A DNA stretch of 64,000 bases from contig NC_059077.1 of assembly GCF_020497125.1 (NCBI RefSeq), positions 32,501,340 to 32,565,339 of the forward strand, given 5' to 3'. The position numbers and the translations under genes were made by a program. Source of the DNA: Mauremys mutica. Taxonomy: Eukaryota; Chordata; Testudines; Geoemydidae. The notes beneath the pieces were generated by a model that worked only from the letters and a program-made list of their open reading frames with translations, searched no databases and was not told the DNA's origin. This document shows positions 1 to 11,353 of this stretch, one piece after another; the first letter of the stretch is position 1, and each line of letters begins with the position of its first letter.

Positions 1-964
1 GTAGATACTTACAGACTGTAATCAAGCCACCCCTTAACCTTCTCTTTGTTAGACTCAAAGAGTTCAATCTCTTTATCTTATCACTATATGGCATGTTTTC
101 TAATCCTTTAGTCAGTCTCATGGCTCTTCTCTGACCCCTCTCCAATTTTTCAACATCCTTCTTGAATTATGGCACCAGAAATGGACACAGTATTGCAGCA
201 GCAGTTACACCCGTGGCAAATACAGATATAAAATAACTTCTCTACTCCTACTTGAGATTCCTCTGGTTATGCATTTAAGAATTGCAATAGCTCTTTTGGC
301 TACAACAGCATGCTGGGAGTTCATGTTCATCTGAGTATTCACCATGACACATCAAATCTTTGTCGAAGTCACTGCTTCCCAGGATAGAGTTACCCCATCC
401 TGTAAGGATGGCCTACATTGTTTGTTCCTAGATATATACATTTATATTTAGCCATATTAAAATTAAGATTATTTGCTTGCTCCCAGTTTATCAAGTAATC
501 CAGATTGCTCTGAATCAGTGACCTGTCTGCTTCATTATTTGCCACTCTCCCAAGTTTTGTGTTATCTGCCAACTTTATCAGTGATTATTTTATCTTTTCT
601 TTCAGGTCATTGATAAAAGAGTTAAATAGTGCAGGGCCAAGAATCAATCCCTGAAGAACCGCACTGGAAACACCCCCACTTGATGACGATTCTCCTTTTA
701 CAACTACATTCTGAGACCTATCAGCCAGTTTTTAATCCGTGTTATGTATGCCATGTTATGGCTATGTTATTCTAGTTATAGAAGCAAATTGTTCTGCAGT
801 ATTAAGTCAAATACCTTAGAGAAATCTAAATATATTACAGGATCTATTTTCCATAAACCCATGTTGACTGTCATGAATTACATAATCTTCCTTTAGTTCT
901 TTATTAATGGAGTCCTATATCAGCTGCTCCATTATCTTACCCAGGATAGATGTCAGTTTTAACT
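1..964 (-). mobile_element. CR1 LINE fragment, antisense to the window
   Basis: The plus strand reads as the reverse complement of a CR1 3' half. On the minus strand, positions 390-572 encode a reverse-transcriptase segment with ADNTKLG, a decayed form of the CR1 motif ADDTKLG, followed by an NLDYLINWEQ stretch. A related ADDTKLG segment is found in plus orientation near 5220. The copy begins outside the window and has decayed stops and indels, so it is a dead fragment. Its end near 964 is approximate. Confidence 0.85.
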
Positions 965-1516
965 ATTTGTTTAATGTAAAATATTAATAACTAAATTACT
1001 GTAATTCCTATTTATCATTTCTTTAACTGCTCCTTTGAATATCTAAGTGCACTTTAAAAACACTATGAAGTTTACAGATAATTTGCATACAGAAAAAGGG
1101 ACTCCTCTTTATAAAGCTTAAATTATCCAATCAGGGAACTGAAACAATACCATGTGATTTTGGTGACCAGTCATGCATCATAAATAATGAATACCCATAT
1201 CGACAAGCCTTAACCAGAGTCTAGCATTTCTCCACACAATCTTTTTGTCAAACAATTGCGAGTGATGAACAAATAGTAGAAATCACCTCTTGTTTGTGGG
1301 TAGTTTGTCAACATAAGAACGGGCAACCTGCATAAGGTAAATCATTCAGAATGAATAATAATTCCACCAACTCTACTAATGGCCTGATGCTTTCAACATA
1401 ATATGCAAGTATCTTGCAGTTGTGAAATATTTGTATCAGTGAATGTATTCCCTATTCAAGACTGTTGCAAGTGATAGCATCACCTCTTCTATTATTACAC
1501 TACAATGGCTGCACTG
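965..1516. other. AT-rich intergenic stretch, nothing recognised
   Basis: I see no coding, RNA or clear repeat signature here. The sequence is AT-rich and unstructured by eye. Confidence 0.4.
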
Positions 1517-1607
1517 CCACATACCCCTGAAGAAGAGTTCTGTGTAAGCTTGTCTCTCTCACCAACAGAAGTTGGTCCAATAAAAGATATTACTGTACCT
1601 CCCCCAC
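1517..1607 (+). repeat. Interspersed repeat with CACCAACAGAAGTTGGTCC core
   Basis: The segment carries CTCACCAACAGAAGTTGG followed by TCCAATAAAAGATATTAC. The same string occurs in plus orientation near 58888 and inverted near 58400, so it is a dispersed family. I recognise it as repeat material common in turtle DNA but cannot name it. Confidence 0.6.
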
Positions 1608-2920
1608 CTTGTTTCTCACACACCTCTCTTCACTGACTACCATAATTCTTTCTCCGCTGTTTAGCACAACAATAAAGCCTCTTTACAAAGGTTTGCAACC
1701 ACGTTGGGGCTTTGCATGTGATAAAATGACATCAGAAAGGGGAACAAGAGGTGGTCAAAATCCTCTGCTCACCTCTCACTTTTCTTTTCTTAATCAAAAT
1801 TACCTAATGTGTGTAAAGGAAATGCAAATAACCCTCTTATCCTTGGAATACATGTTGGAAGAGACATGCCCAACTTTTGTAAATGAGTCAGACCTTAGGG
1901 CATTTTAAAGGAAAATGTTATGCGGCCATTCAGCATTCTCAATAGAAAAAGCAAATCGTTTCTTGAAATGCTAAGAGCACTACTTTTGATTCTGCTCTCA
2001 TTATAACAAGCATTCCTGTGATGATGTGACACATCTATTGATGTTAACATTGTAAGGTATGCTCGTTTGCATGTCAAGTACCCAGTTAATTACAGTAAAC
2101 ATTACATCTCTGGTAGAACTTGTAAGAATTTACACAACGAAGTAACAAAAAGTAGGGGATTGCAATGTCATACTGCAGCTGATTCATTCAGTTGGGTTTC
2201 TGATTTCCCTTGGACTATGGCAGTCCATCATTTAGATTTCGTACTGCAGTAAAGTTATAGGAGTACTGACTTTTGTGAAACGCTTGTTTATCTCTAGTCT
2301 ATTTTATAAGATAATTTTGGCTAATGTCAGTAATGGGAGGATCCCAAATTCTTCTGGACTATGAAGATTCAATCTATTTAAAAAAAACACTAGCTCTAGT
2401 CTTGAGCTTTCATCAGTTGCTACCGTCCTGTTTCTTCCTTTGTCATGGCTCACAATAGCATTTTAATTCCATGGTCAACATCCTTGTTGCTACTTTGTTC
2501 TTCTAATGAAAATAATCTTCTTTCATTGTCCTTTAAATACTGTACTTTTGGCACTAGTAATATGCAAATGCTCAGCTGTGGATTATTACACTTCTCTTTT
2601 TGTTGGCAGTTTTCCTGAGAAATGGATTCTATATATGGCCTTTGTTGCTACAGCCGTTTCCAATTTTTCTTTTCATGCATAGCAATTTGGGGAAGGCTGC
2701 CATACTCCTGTATGTGAAAGTAATCATGCCAGGCTTTTGTTTCAGCAAGAGACCCTGCCTGTGTCTCCTTTTTACTGCTCTGGATGATGAATCCTTGTGT
2801 TTGCTTGCCAACTGCTGCTGCAGCATTTTCATCAGTTATATAGATCTGTTGATGGTGCTATGCACAAGTAGTAAATTGAGAAGGAGCTAATGCCCCTCAA
2901 ATTTAAGGGGCTCATTCTCC
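1608..2920. other. No gene or clear repeat recognised
   Basis: Several short open frames (for example 1609-1908 and 2600-2890) lack family similarity, splice context and codon signal. I treat them as chance frames in AT-rich DNA. Confidence 0.4.
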
Positions 2921-3119
2921 CATCAGTATAAGGGCTTGCCTACACATGGAGTTATCCCTAATTAACTATCTCTGATTATCTCCATGCATTGACACTCTTA
3001 CTCCAAACCCCAGAGTTAAACTAAAGCAGGAACAAAGCGCTGTTATTTCAGAATAAGAGTATCCACACATGGAATTAATCAGGGATAACTCCATGTGTAG
3101 TCCGGCCCTTATACTGATG
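2921..3119. repeat. Fold-back MITE of about 200 bp with ~45-bp terminal inverted repeats
   Basis: The left end CATCAGTATAAGGGC at 2921 is answered by GCCCTTATACTGATG ending at 3119. The arms continue through a shared ACACATGGAGTTATCCCT block, nearly identical in inverse. There is no coding capacity between the arms. This is the layout of a non-autonomous DNA transposon; the superfamily is unclear because no convincing target duplication was found. Confidence 0.75.
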
Positions 3120-3171
3120 TCCCATTCTTAAGGTTGGTGCTCCCAGCACAATCATCTTGGGTACTGGATGT

Positions 3172-3236
3172 TTCATAGAATCCTAGAATCATAGGACTGG
3201 AAGGGACCTTGAGAGGTCTTCTAGTCCAGTCCCCAG
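3172..3236 (-). mobile_element. Short CR1-type 3' end
   Basis: The sequence TCATAGAATCCTAGAATCAT followed by ACTGGAAGGGACCTTGAGAG is the reverse complement of the conserved CR1 3' terminus. Only about 65 bp match, so it is a severely 5'-truncated CR1 copy or the tail of a CR1-mobilised SINE. Confidence 0.65.
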
Positions 3237-3749
3237 CAGCTTCATGCTTCAATCTAGCCCTGTGTGTTTGATCCTTACAGAGAGGGCAAAGGGAAATTAA
3301 AGACCTTTTAGAATTCTTACCAATTATGGTAATAGTGATATTTAGCATTGATGTGGTCTTGTTGTTATTTACATCTTCAGATTTTATGAACATTAACTCA
3401 TTAATCATCAGAACATTTCTATGCAGCAGGTAATAAATAAGTGGCCACAAAGGGCTTCATCATTGTTATAATTATGTCATCCATCAAGCATATATTCCAT
3501 ATCTGGGTGAGACTTCTTTGTCTCTGCTTTAATTTCTGTATCTGATTGTCAAGCAGACAGTATTTTGTTTCTTTCCCTCTGTCTTTTACCTGAGTTTATA
3601 TAAAATGTCACTGAGGGTTTGGAGATTTTTTTTTTTAAGAGAGTGAGATCAAGATCCCATCTCATCTGACTCAAAATTCCTCTGGTGAACCTCATGCTTA
3701 AAGATTACTCTTTCTCTATTGTCACATTATTGGACTGAGTAAAAGGCTC

Positions 3750-3860
3750 AGGGCCAAGTTCAACTCTCAGTGACAACAATGTAAATCTTGACTAACTTCA
3801 CCAAAGCCAATGGTATTAGTGTGGATTTATACTGTTGTAAATGAGATCAGAATTTGGCCT
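3750..3860. repeat. Short quasi-palindromic repeat
   Basis: GGGCCAAGTTC at the left is answered by GAATTTGGCCT at the right, around a centre with ACTTCACCAAAGCCAATGG. This is one member of the dispersed family also seen at 19684, 36662, 44092, 44726, 45294, 46001, 50635, 53021 and 59507. Confidence 0.5.
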
Positions 3861-4010
3861 GGAAGTTTTGTGGTCAATGCCTGAAGTAGGAAGCTTCTTA
3901 ACTTCAGGTTTGTTTAAGTAGCTACCCCAGAATTCTTTTCAGAAGAGCACAAAAATCCAGTTCAGACATTTGCTATTTCTCTTTTAAATCACCAAATCTC
4001 CATTAAATTC

Positions 4011-5350
4011 TTGGAATGCATGAGGGGCAACTTTTTTTCCCCAGAAAGTAGAGGCAGTAACCCAGGGGACATTTTAGACTTGATTCTGACAAACAGAGAG
4101 GAATTGGTAATGAATCTGAAGGCGAGAGGCAATTTGGGTGACAGTGATCATGAAATGATAGATTTCCTGATTCTAAGGAAAGGAAAGAGTGAGAGCAGCA
4201 GAATACAGATAATGGACTCCAAAAAAGGAGACTCTAACAAACTGATAGGTAAAGTTCCATGGGAAGATAATCTAAGGGAAAAAGGAGTTCAGGAAAGCTG
4301 GCAGTTCCTCAGGGAGACAATAATAGAGGCACAACTGCAAACTATTCTGATTCAAAGGAAGAATAGTAAGAGGGCAAAATGGCTCCATCAGGAGTTCTTT
4401 AATGACCTGAAAATCAAAAAGGAATCCTACAAAAAGTGGAAACGTGGTCAAATTGATAAGGAAGAGTACAAAAGAACAGCACAAATATGTTGGGACAAAA
4501 TCAGAAAGGTTGACACAAAATAAGTTACACCTGGCAGGGGACATAAAAGGCAATACGAAGAGGTTCTTTGAATATACTAGGAGCCAAAGAAAGATGAAGG
4601 AAAGTGTAGGTCCTCTAGTTAGTGGGGAAGGAGAACTAATAACTGATGACATCAAGAAGGCTATTTGGCCTCAGTCTTCTCTAAAAGTGTTATTGATGAT
4701 CAGATACGCAACACAATATTGACAATCAAGGGGAAGGAATGCTAGCCAAAATAGGGAAAGAACAGGTTAAAAAATATTTAGATAAGTTAGATGCATTCAA
4801 GTCAGCAGGGCCTGATGACATTCACCAAGGCTACTTAAGGATCTAGATGAAGCAATCTTGGAGCTATTAGCAGTTATCTTTGAGAACTCCTGGAGGATGA
4901 GAGAGGTGCCAGAAGACTGGAGAAGGGCAAACATAGTACCTATCTTTAAAAACAGGAACAAGGAAAAACCAAGGAATTATAGACCATTTCAATACCTGGA
5001 ACGAGACTGGAGCAAATTATTAAACAATTAATTTGTAAGCATCTGGAGGATAACAGGATTATAAGGAAGAGTCAGCATAGATTTTTCAAATACAAATCAT
5101 GCCAAACCTAACTTCATTTCCTTCTTGAATAGGATTACTGACCTAGTGGATATGGAGGAAGCAGTAGACATGATATACTTGACTTGAATAATGGACAGTA
5201 TGCTGATAAAAATTGCAGATGACACCAAGTTGGGAGGGGTTACAAGCACTTTGGAGGACAGGTTTAATATTCAAAATGACCTTGACAAATTGGAGAATTG
5301 GTCTGAATTCAACAAGATGAAATTCAATAAAGTGCAAAGTACTTAAGAAG
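4011..5350 (+). pseudogene. CR1 LINE ORF2 remnant (endonuclease end through reverse transcriptase)
   Basis: The plus strand encodes a degraded CR1 ORF2 polyprotein, which nicks the target and reverse-transcribes the LINE RNA. From 4011 the frame shows DLILTNREELV and SDHEMIDF, the C-terminal part of the endonuclease domain. The linker region follows (to about 4720, with a frameshift near 4520), then the RT start around SAGPDDIH at 4804-4827. A deleted RT core then leads to ADDTKLGGVTS near 5217-5250. Frameshifts, stops and internal deletions make it non-functional. Orientation is opposite to the copy at 1-964. Confidence 0.88.
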
Positions 5351-5363
5351 GAAAAATCAAATA

Positions 5364-5706
5364 CACAGCTATAAAATTTATTTGGGCATAAGCTTTTGTG
5401 GGCTAAAACCCACTTCATCAGATGCATGGAGTGGAACATACAGTAGGGAGGTATAAATACACAGCATATGAAAAGATGGGAGTTGCCTTACCAAATGGGG
5501 GGATCAGTGCTAACAAGCCAATGCAAGTGGGCTATTCTCAACAGTTGACAAGAAGGGGTGGAAATCACTTTTGTAGTGCTAATGAAGCCAATGTAAACAA
5601 GGTGGCCCATTTCAAACAGTTGACAAGAAGGTGTGAGTCTCCGCAGGGGGAAATTAGTTTTTGTAGTGACCCATCCACTCCCAGTCTTTATTCGGACCTA
5701 ATTTGA
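5364..5706 (+). repeat. Interspersed repeat related to the 50.1-kb snap-back family
   Basis: The segment contains GGGCATAAGCTTTTGTGGGC followed by CCCACTTCATCAGATGCATG, strings I recognise as common dispersed repeat sequence in turtles. Two internal copies of CAGTTGACAAGAAGG (near 5540 and 5619), each preceded by AAGTGGGCTA or AAGGTGGCCC-type sequence, form an imperfect direct repeat. A 94-codon open frame here is not a gene. Confidence 0.5.
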
Positions 5707-7388
5707 TGGTGTCCACTTTGCAAATTAATTCCACAAGCTGCTCAGGCTGTCTTTGTTAGTATGCCACACTTTGTGTAAAAGGAGGTTACCACATTCAATC
5801 GATAGTCCTATTCATTTTGGGAGGCAATGCAAAAAATAATTAGGGTTAACGCTTTTAAAGAAGGCAGATCCAGGATTTGAAGTGATTCCTCCTCAAAACT
5901 TGCATCTCCCCAGCACACACTTCTCTCACACACCTGAGCCCTCATGCAGTCTCCATCACTTTCCAAGTATCACACCACATTGCCTTCTTCCTGAACACCT
6001 GTCAGGCCACTGAACCCGCATGAACACATATGGGCCAATCTGCCCACCACCCACAGAGTTTCTGCTTCCTCATACACCCAATTTCTGTTCTCTAGAGAAC
6101 CTGAAGGAGTTCCTGCACCCATGTCAGCTTCTGCTCTATGCACTCCTCACCCGGCTTCTGCTCACTCTCCCTTGCTTAACCACTGAACCTCCCTGCTTCA
6201 TCTGCTCCTGGGCCTGGTGAATGAGCTGCTCAGGCTGTCTTTGTGCAGGGCAGCAGGAGCTGTCTCCATTCTCCTGCAAAGCTGGAGAAGGTGACTAGAG
6301 GAGGAAGTAGCATCCACTGTTGCAGTTGTAGACCCTGGTGAGTGGGTACCTGCTGCCTCCGTAATCTCATCAGTCATGAGACTGATCCTGAGGGTGCCAT
6401 GAGCAGCTGCACCATTTGCACAGCCCAGGACTTGCTCTGGGTTAGACAGCAGTTAATGTGATCTTAGACTGCCACAACATTGAGGAGTATCAGTGTGTGT
6501 TTAGGGTGGAGCAGAAGTTAGTGAAGCCGGTGACGGGAAAGGAGATTCAGTCTTAATATTACACTTTGTATATGTGTAACAATTGCCTCAATGACATTTT
6601 CTTTTCATGATGGATGCTGGCAACAACATTTAAACTGCAGTAAAGACAAAAGCATGCAGAGGAATGCAACAAATGTGCTGACGGATGCTATGTGTGACAG
6701 AGTCAGCACAAAGTGCACAGTGTGTCACATGTTTCAGGAGGGTGGAACTTTGTGCCATGGGCAACACAGTGGAATGAGCTGAATGTGTAGATATTGTTTT
6801 CATTGTCATGGTTTGCAGATAACGAGGATAACTCTCAATCCTGTTTCTTTTGTGAAACCTTACAAACAGGAAGTATCCTGACTGACACTAGTGGCTCCAC
6901 TCCTATTGCTGAACCTAAAATGGTATTTTGCATTTCCTATTCTCTCAGCATACAAGATTCCAATCCAGAATCTGTTCATACGTTTTTCATAAACCCCCAC
7001 ACAAAACCCATTAGACCATTTCCTATATTTACAGATATTTTGGATAAATATTGAAACTCAACTGGTTTGGATGGTTTCATTTCCTCCTGTTATGGTTCAG
7101 TCTCCAGATTCTAAAAAAATGAAAATGTATTCATCCTTTTATCATAATATGTGAGCACTTGAGGGCCCTTTGTATTATTATGCAAGCCTGAGTTAACATC
7201 TGAGCTTCTTTCAGAACTCTCTCTACTATTGCAGTTGTATTCTGACACTCAGGAGTGCAGTGCAAATGGTTAGGAATAGGGCCAGTGTTTTCCGGCAATG
7301 AAAACAGAGTAATTTCAGATTTTCAAAGCTGTATTTTTCAGAATGTTCAGAGATGCATTATTGCAATACAGTATTTTTGTATGATATA
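5707..7388. other. No gene recognised
   Basis: Open frames at 6020-6220, 6591-6782 and 6794-7054 have no recognisable family. A 20-bp string, GCTGCTCAGGCTGTCTTTGT, occurs twice (about 5737 and 6224), which may mark a diverged duplication. Otherwise nothing stands out. Confidence 0.35.
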
Positions 7389-7805
7389 CTGAGGGCTAAA
7401 GCCAGCTGTGTGTGGGGCCAGGGCCGGCTTTAGGACGTGCGGGGCCCAATTTGAAAGAGCTGCCGCCAAAATGCCGCCGAAGACAGCGGCAGCAATAGTG
7501 GCGGCAATTCAGCAGCAGCTCAATCGGTTGCCGCTGTTTCCGGAGGCACTTCGGCAGAGGGTCCTTCCTCAGCAGCAGTTGTCTTCTGGGGCCTTATCTT
7601 GCGGGGCCCCTCTTTCGGACACTGCGGGGCCCCCTGAGGCGCGGGAATCGGGGGAATCGGCCTAAAGCCAGCCCTGTGAGGGGCGGGGGGACAGATGTTG
7701 GGCACTGAGGGCTAGAGCCAGCTGTGCAGGGGAGGTTGGGGACAGGCACTGCGAGCCTACAGCCAGCTGTATGCTGGGGAGAGGAGGCAGGAGCCAGCTG
7801 TGTTA
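7389..7805. repeat. Imperfect tandem units around a hAT insertion
   Basis: The phrase AGGGCTAAAGCCAGCTGTG recurs with changes at about 7392, 7707 (GGGCTAGAGCCAGCTGTG), 7747 (CCTACAGCCAGCTGTATG) and 7790 (GGAGCCAGCTGTG). The unit length is irregular, about 40 bp. The first unit is separated from the rest by the DNA element at 7419-7676. Confidence 0.5.
7419..7676. mobile_element. Non-autonomous hAT-type element, 258 bp
   Basis: The ends are CAGGGCCGGCTTTAGGAC and GGCCTAAAGCCAGCCCTG, inverted repeats of about 17 bp. The flanking 8-mers TGTGGGGC and TGAGGGGC match at 7 of 8 positions, the duplication size of hAT transposons. The GC-rich interior has CGCCG and GCAGCGGC runs and no transposase. 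Confidence 0.85.
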
Positions 7806-10403
7806 TTGTACATAGGAGGTGAGTGGGGGAGAGGTGCTTGGGATGCTGCCAAGAGCAGGTATGAGCACTATCCACTCTGTAGCATGGCAAGGGAGCCCAG
7901 CACCCCAATGCCAAGTGCCCTGTCTGCCCAAGGGAAGAGCTGCAGCCATTTTGCTGAGCCCAGGCCTCTGTGAGGAGGGGAGAAGTTGGCAGCAAGGCTC
8001 AACAGCAGCCAGCCCCCAGCCTGTGCTGTGGGGATGAGTCAGGTGGCTCCAGGAAGAAATCTGGGAGGGCGGAACCCTGTGAGCCCCACCCACCCTCTGA
8101 TCAGCAGTTCCGGAAATGAAAAAAATGCGACAATTTCCAGAAAACACTGCCCCTAGTTATGAAGGAGGCTAAGAGAAGCCTGGGAAGAAATGGGACAATT
8201 TAGCTCTTTCAGAAAGTAGACTCTCTTGGAAATGCACAGCCCCTAACCTGCTCACATGCAATGGGACAGACAGAGGTACAGTGTAATTGTCACTTGTGAA
8301 AAGTTTAATTGGAGCTAGCAAAGGTGTCATAGGCCTCAGTGCATTATCAGCCAATGCGGTTGTGCTTAGTTGGGGACAAATTATTGGAATTAGCACTTTT
8401 CTGTTCATGAAGTTTCAGGTAAATTCTCTTGAATTAATCTTTTATCTTAAGAAATGTGGGCATCCATGTTTAACATAGAAGGGTCCCAGTCTTCCTTTTC
8501 TCCAGATAGTTAATAACTAGGGGTGTATGTTTAGCACAATATATAATAGAGCAATTAAGTCCCAGTTCACTGTGTTGAAAATTTTCTCCCTCAAGGCCAT
8601 AGACCAGATCTTCAGGTGGCATAAGTCAACAGAGCTCCACTGAAGTGGTTGCACCCATGTATTGATTCCTGGATCTTCCCTTAGATCCCATCTAAATTAT
8701 GGGTGTTATCTTAGATTCATTCTGATCCACAAGTATCTCTCCTGTTCCCAAAGAATGTTTAAGTTTATCCAAATAAAACATTGATTTTTCACATGCATCT
8801 TACACAGAAATTGTTTCTTTCTGGCCTTAAAGTTTTAATCAATTCTGACATGAGCTTTATTTCATAAACCATCTCTTATTTCTCCTCTGAGAAATCTATG
8901 TTAGCTTTGGACATCTGTCCCTTGTTCACCATTGGGAACACAGGGAGAAATGTCAATGAATTTTTCAGTAGTCTCTGCATTGCAGCTCCTGCCATCTGCG
9001 TCCCCTCTCCACCTAATTTATTATGGAAGTAAGCAGTTCTGTGCCATATCCCAAATTTAGGGTTAAGTCATACCCTGGCTAGCACACCAGTGACACAGCC
9101 TGTGCATCTTCTGCCACAGGGGTCTTGCTGGTCAGGATAGCATTCCACAGGGAGCACCTTGCGGTGCCTAACACTTTGCTGCTCCTCTGAAAGGCCAGAA
9201 TATGAGCATCCTACCTCCGCCCACTATCACTTGCTGTTGATAGCAACATTTGTGGGAAAGAGGTCAGATCCTAATCCTCAGATGGGGAAATAAGCCAGAC
9301 CCATCTACTGGTACACATGTGTTCGCAAGGGGTGAGACGTACCCTACATCCTCTTCAGGACATAACCCATTACGGTTGAATTTATTCTAATTATAGAAGG
9401 AATTAGTGTGTTCCAGGGCTTGTCCAATTACTTGTAACAGCTCATTGTTACTAGCTCTTCTCATAAACTTTTTGATTTCCTTCATTATCTCTTATTTCTC
9501 CATGGGAGAAATAAGTGTCCCTTAGGTGACAGCATTTAGATGTAATAGTGATAAATTCTCTATAAAACCTATGACACACAAGGTGAATGTGATAGAAAAA
9601 GCAAGTCCCTAACCACTTACAGTGATTAAAGATTCCATGGCACTTTTCACAAGAATCGGAATGTTAATTCCAGTTTTCTGGCCAAATGCTAAATTGGTAA
9701 ATTGTATTCTGCCAACTGTATTTTCATGTGGCTTCATATGCATGCAGTATTTTTTCCTCCATTTCCAGTCCTCTCGGAAAATGCATTTATAATGGTTGCT
9801 TGGCCGCATCCCAGAGATGGTTGAATGGAGGTGGTTTGTGTAAAGTGATTATCCTTCTATGGGTGTAATCTGTGATCGTGTAAAGCACCCTGATGTTTGC
9901 AAAAGGGAAAAGGGACTACATGAATCAATTTTAAAAAACCTTAATTTCTATTATATTACCATTAAAGTGAGTATGCTAATAGACTTCTATTGTAAGAGAC
10001 ACAATGCACAATGGTCCACCAGGGAGATAAGTGTCTCCCACCTCCTGTCTGGAGAAGTTTGTCACAAGACGCACTACCTTTGAGTAACCTGCCTTTAACT
10101 ACAAGGCCTAGAGAACAATTTTCAGCACAGCTCCTCATATTTACTGTGCACACATCTCATAGTGATTATGATGACCAGTCTGACACATGCTTTCAGTTTG
10201 GTGACCCCAGGGGATCCTTGTGCCTCTAAGTAACCCTGTGCTATATGCCAGTTGGCATCAAGAGGTCCTTGGATCACAATAACTCCTGTTGAGTTTAATG
10301 AGTATATATCTGAGGCAAGGATTTGGTCCATAGCCAAGACAAAAGTCAAAGAGAATCAGCAAAAATATGCAAGAGATATAAAGTAACAAAAGAAATTTAC
10401 ATG
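7806..10403. other. No gene recognised; possible old repeat at the right end
   Basis: Nothing codes here convincingly. About 9975-10300 (with GTTTGTCACAAGACGCACTA and TCAGTTTGGTGACCCCAGG) reads to me like a dispersed turtle repeat, but I cannot assign its class or edges. Confidence 0.3.
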
Positions 10404-11353
10404 TGTGACGCATTAGATCACAGAAACCCCTTTGGGATCTGCCACCTGATGTGCCAAGACTACCTCTGCCCCTGCTTTTGCTGCCAGCTCGAGACCCCAG
10501 CACCCTGTCTTGCTGAGCCAGACACTCCCGTCTGCTCCAACACAGACTCAAGGTCTGAATTACTTGCCCCAAAGCTGCAGACATAACTGAAAGCAGCTTA
10601 CAGAGGTGTTCTTGTCTTTAACACTCAGATGGTTAACTTCCAATGGGGTCTAAACCCAAATAAACTCTTGAATTGTTCGCCCTCTATAACACTGATAGAG
10701 AGAGATGCACAGCTGTTCCCCCCCCCCAGGTATTAATACATACTCTGGGTTAATTAATAAGTAAAAAGTTATTTTATTAAATACAGAAAGTAGGATTTAA
10801 GTGGTTCCAAGTAGTAACAGACAGAACAAAGTGAATTACCAAGTAAAATAAAATAAAACATGCAAATCTAAGTCTAATACAGTAATACAATTGAGTACAG
10901 ATAAAATCTCACCCTGAGAGATGTTTCAATAAGTCTCTTTCACAGACTGGATGCCTTCCTAGTCTGGGCACAGTCCTTTCCCCTGGTACAGCCCTTGTTC
11001 CAGCTCAGGTGGTAGCCAGGGGATTCCTCATGATGGCTGCTCCCCTTTGTTCTGTTCCACCCATTTATATATTTTTTGCACAAGGAAGGAATTCTTTGTC
11101 CCTCTCTGCGTTCCCAACCCTCCTTCTCAATGGAAAGACACCAGGTTAAAGATGAACTGCAGTTCAGGTGACATGATCACATGTCATTGTAAGACTTCAT
11201 TACCCACTTGCCAGCACACACGTATACAGGGAGACTTACAGGTAAAACAGAGCCATCTGCAGTCAATTGTCCTGGTTCATGGGAGTCATTAAGATTTTAA
11301 ACCACCATTAACAGCTCACACTTTGCATAATTACAGTAGCCCTCAGAGTTATA
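10404..11353 (-). mobile_element. Retrovirus-like LTR, minus orientation
   Basis: The segment starts TGTGACGC, as an LTR edge would. On the minus strand a TATA-like AATATATAAAT lies near 11068 and AATAAAATAACT near 10770, in the order promoter then polyadenylation signal. The CTTGCTGAGCCAGACACT block near 10510 resembles CTTGCTGAGTTAGACACT near 42803 in another LTR of this window. No polyprotein accompanies it, so it is probably a solo LTR. The right edge is uncertain. Confidence 0.6.

Noticed and set aside
4011..4523. A 170-codon plus-strand open frame as a host gene.
   Set aside because: The translation is CR1 ORF2 endonuclease and linker, followed by frameshifted RT.
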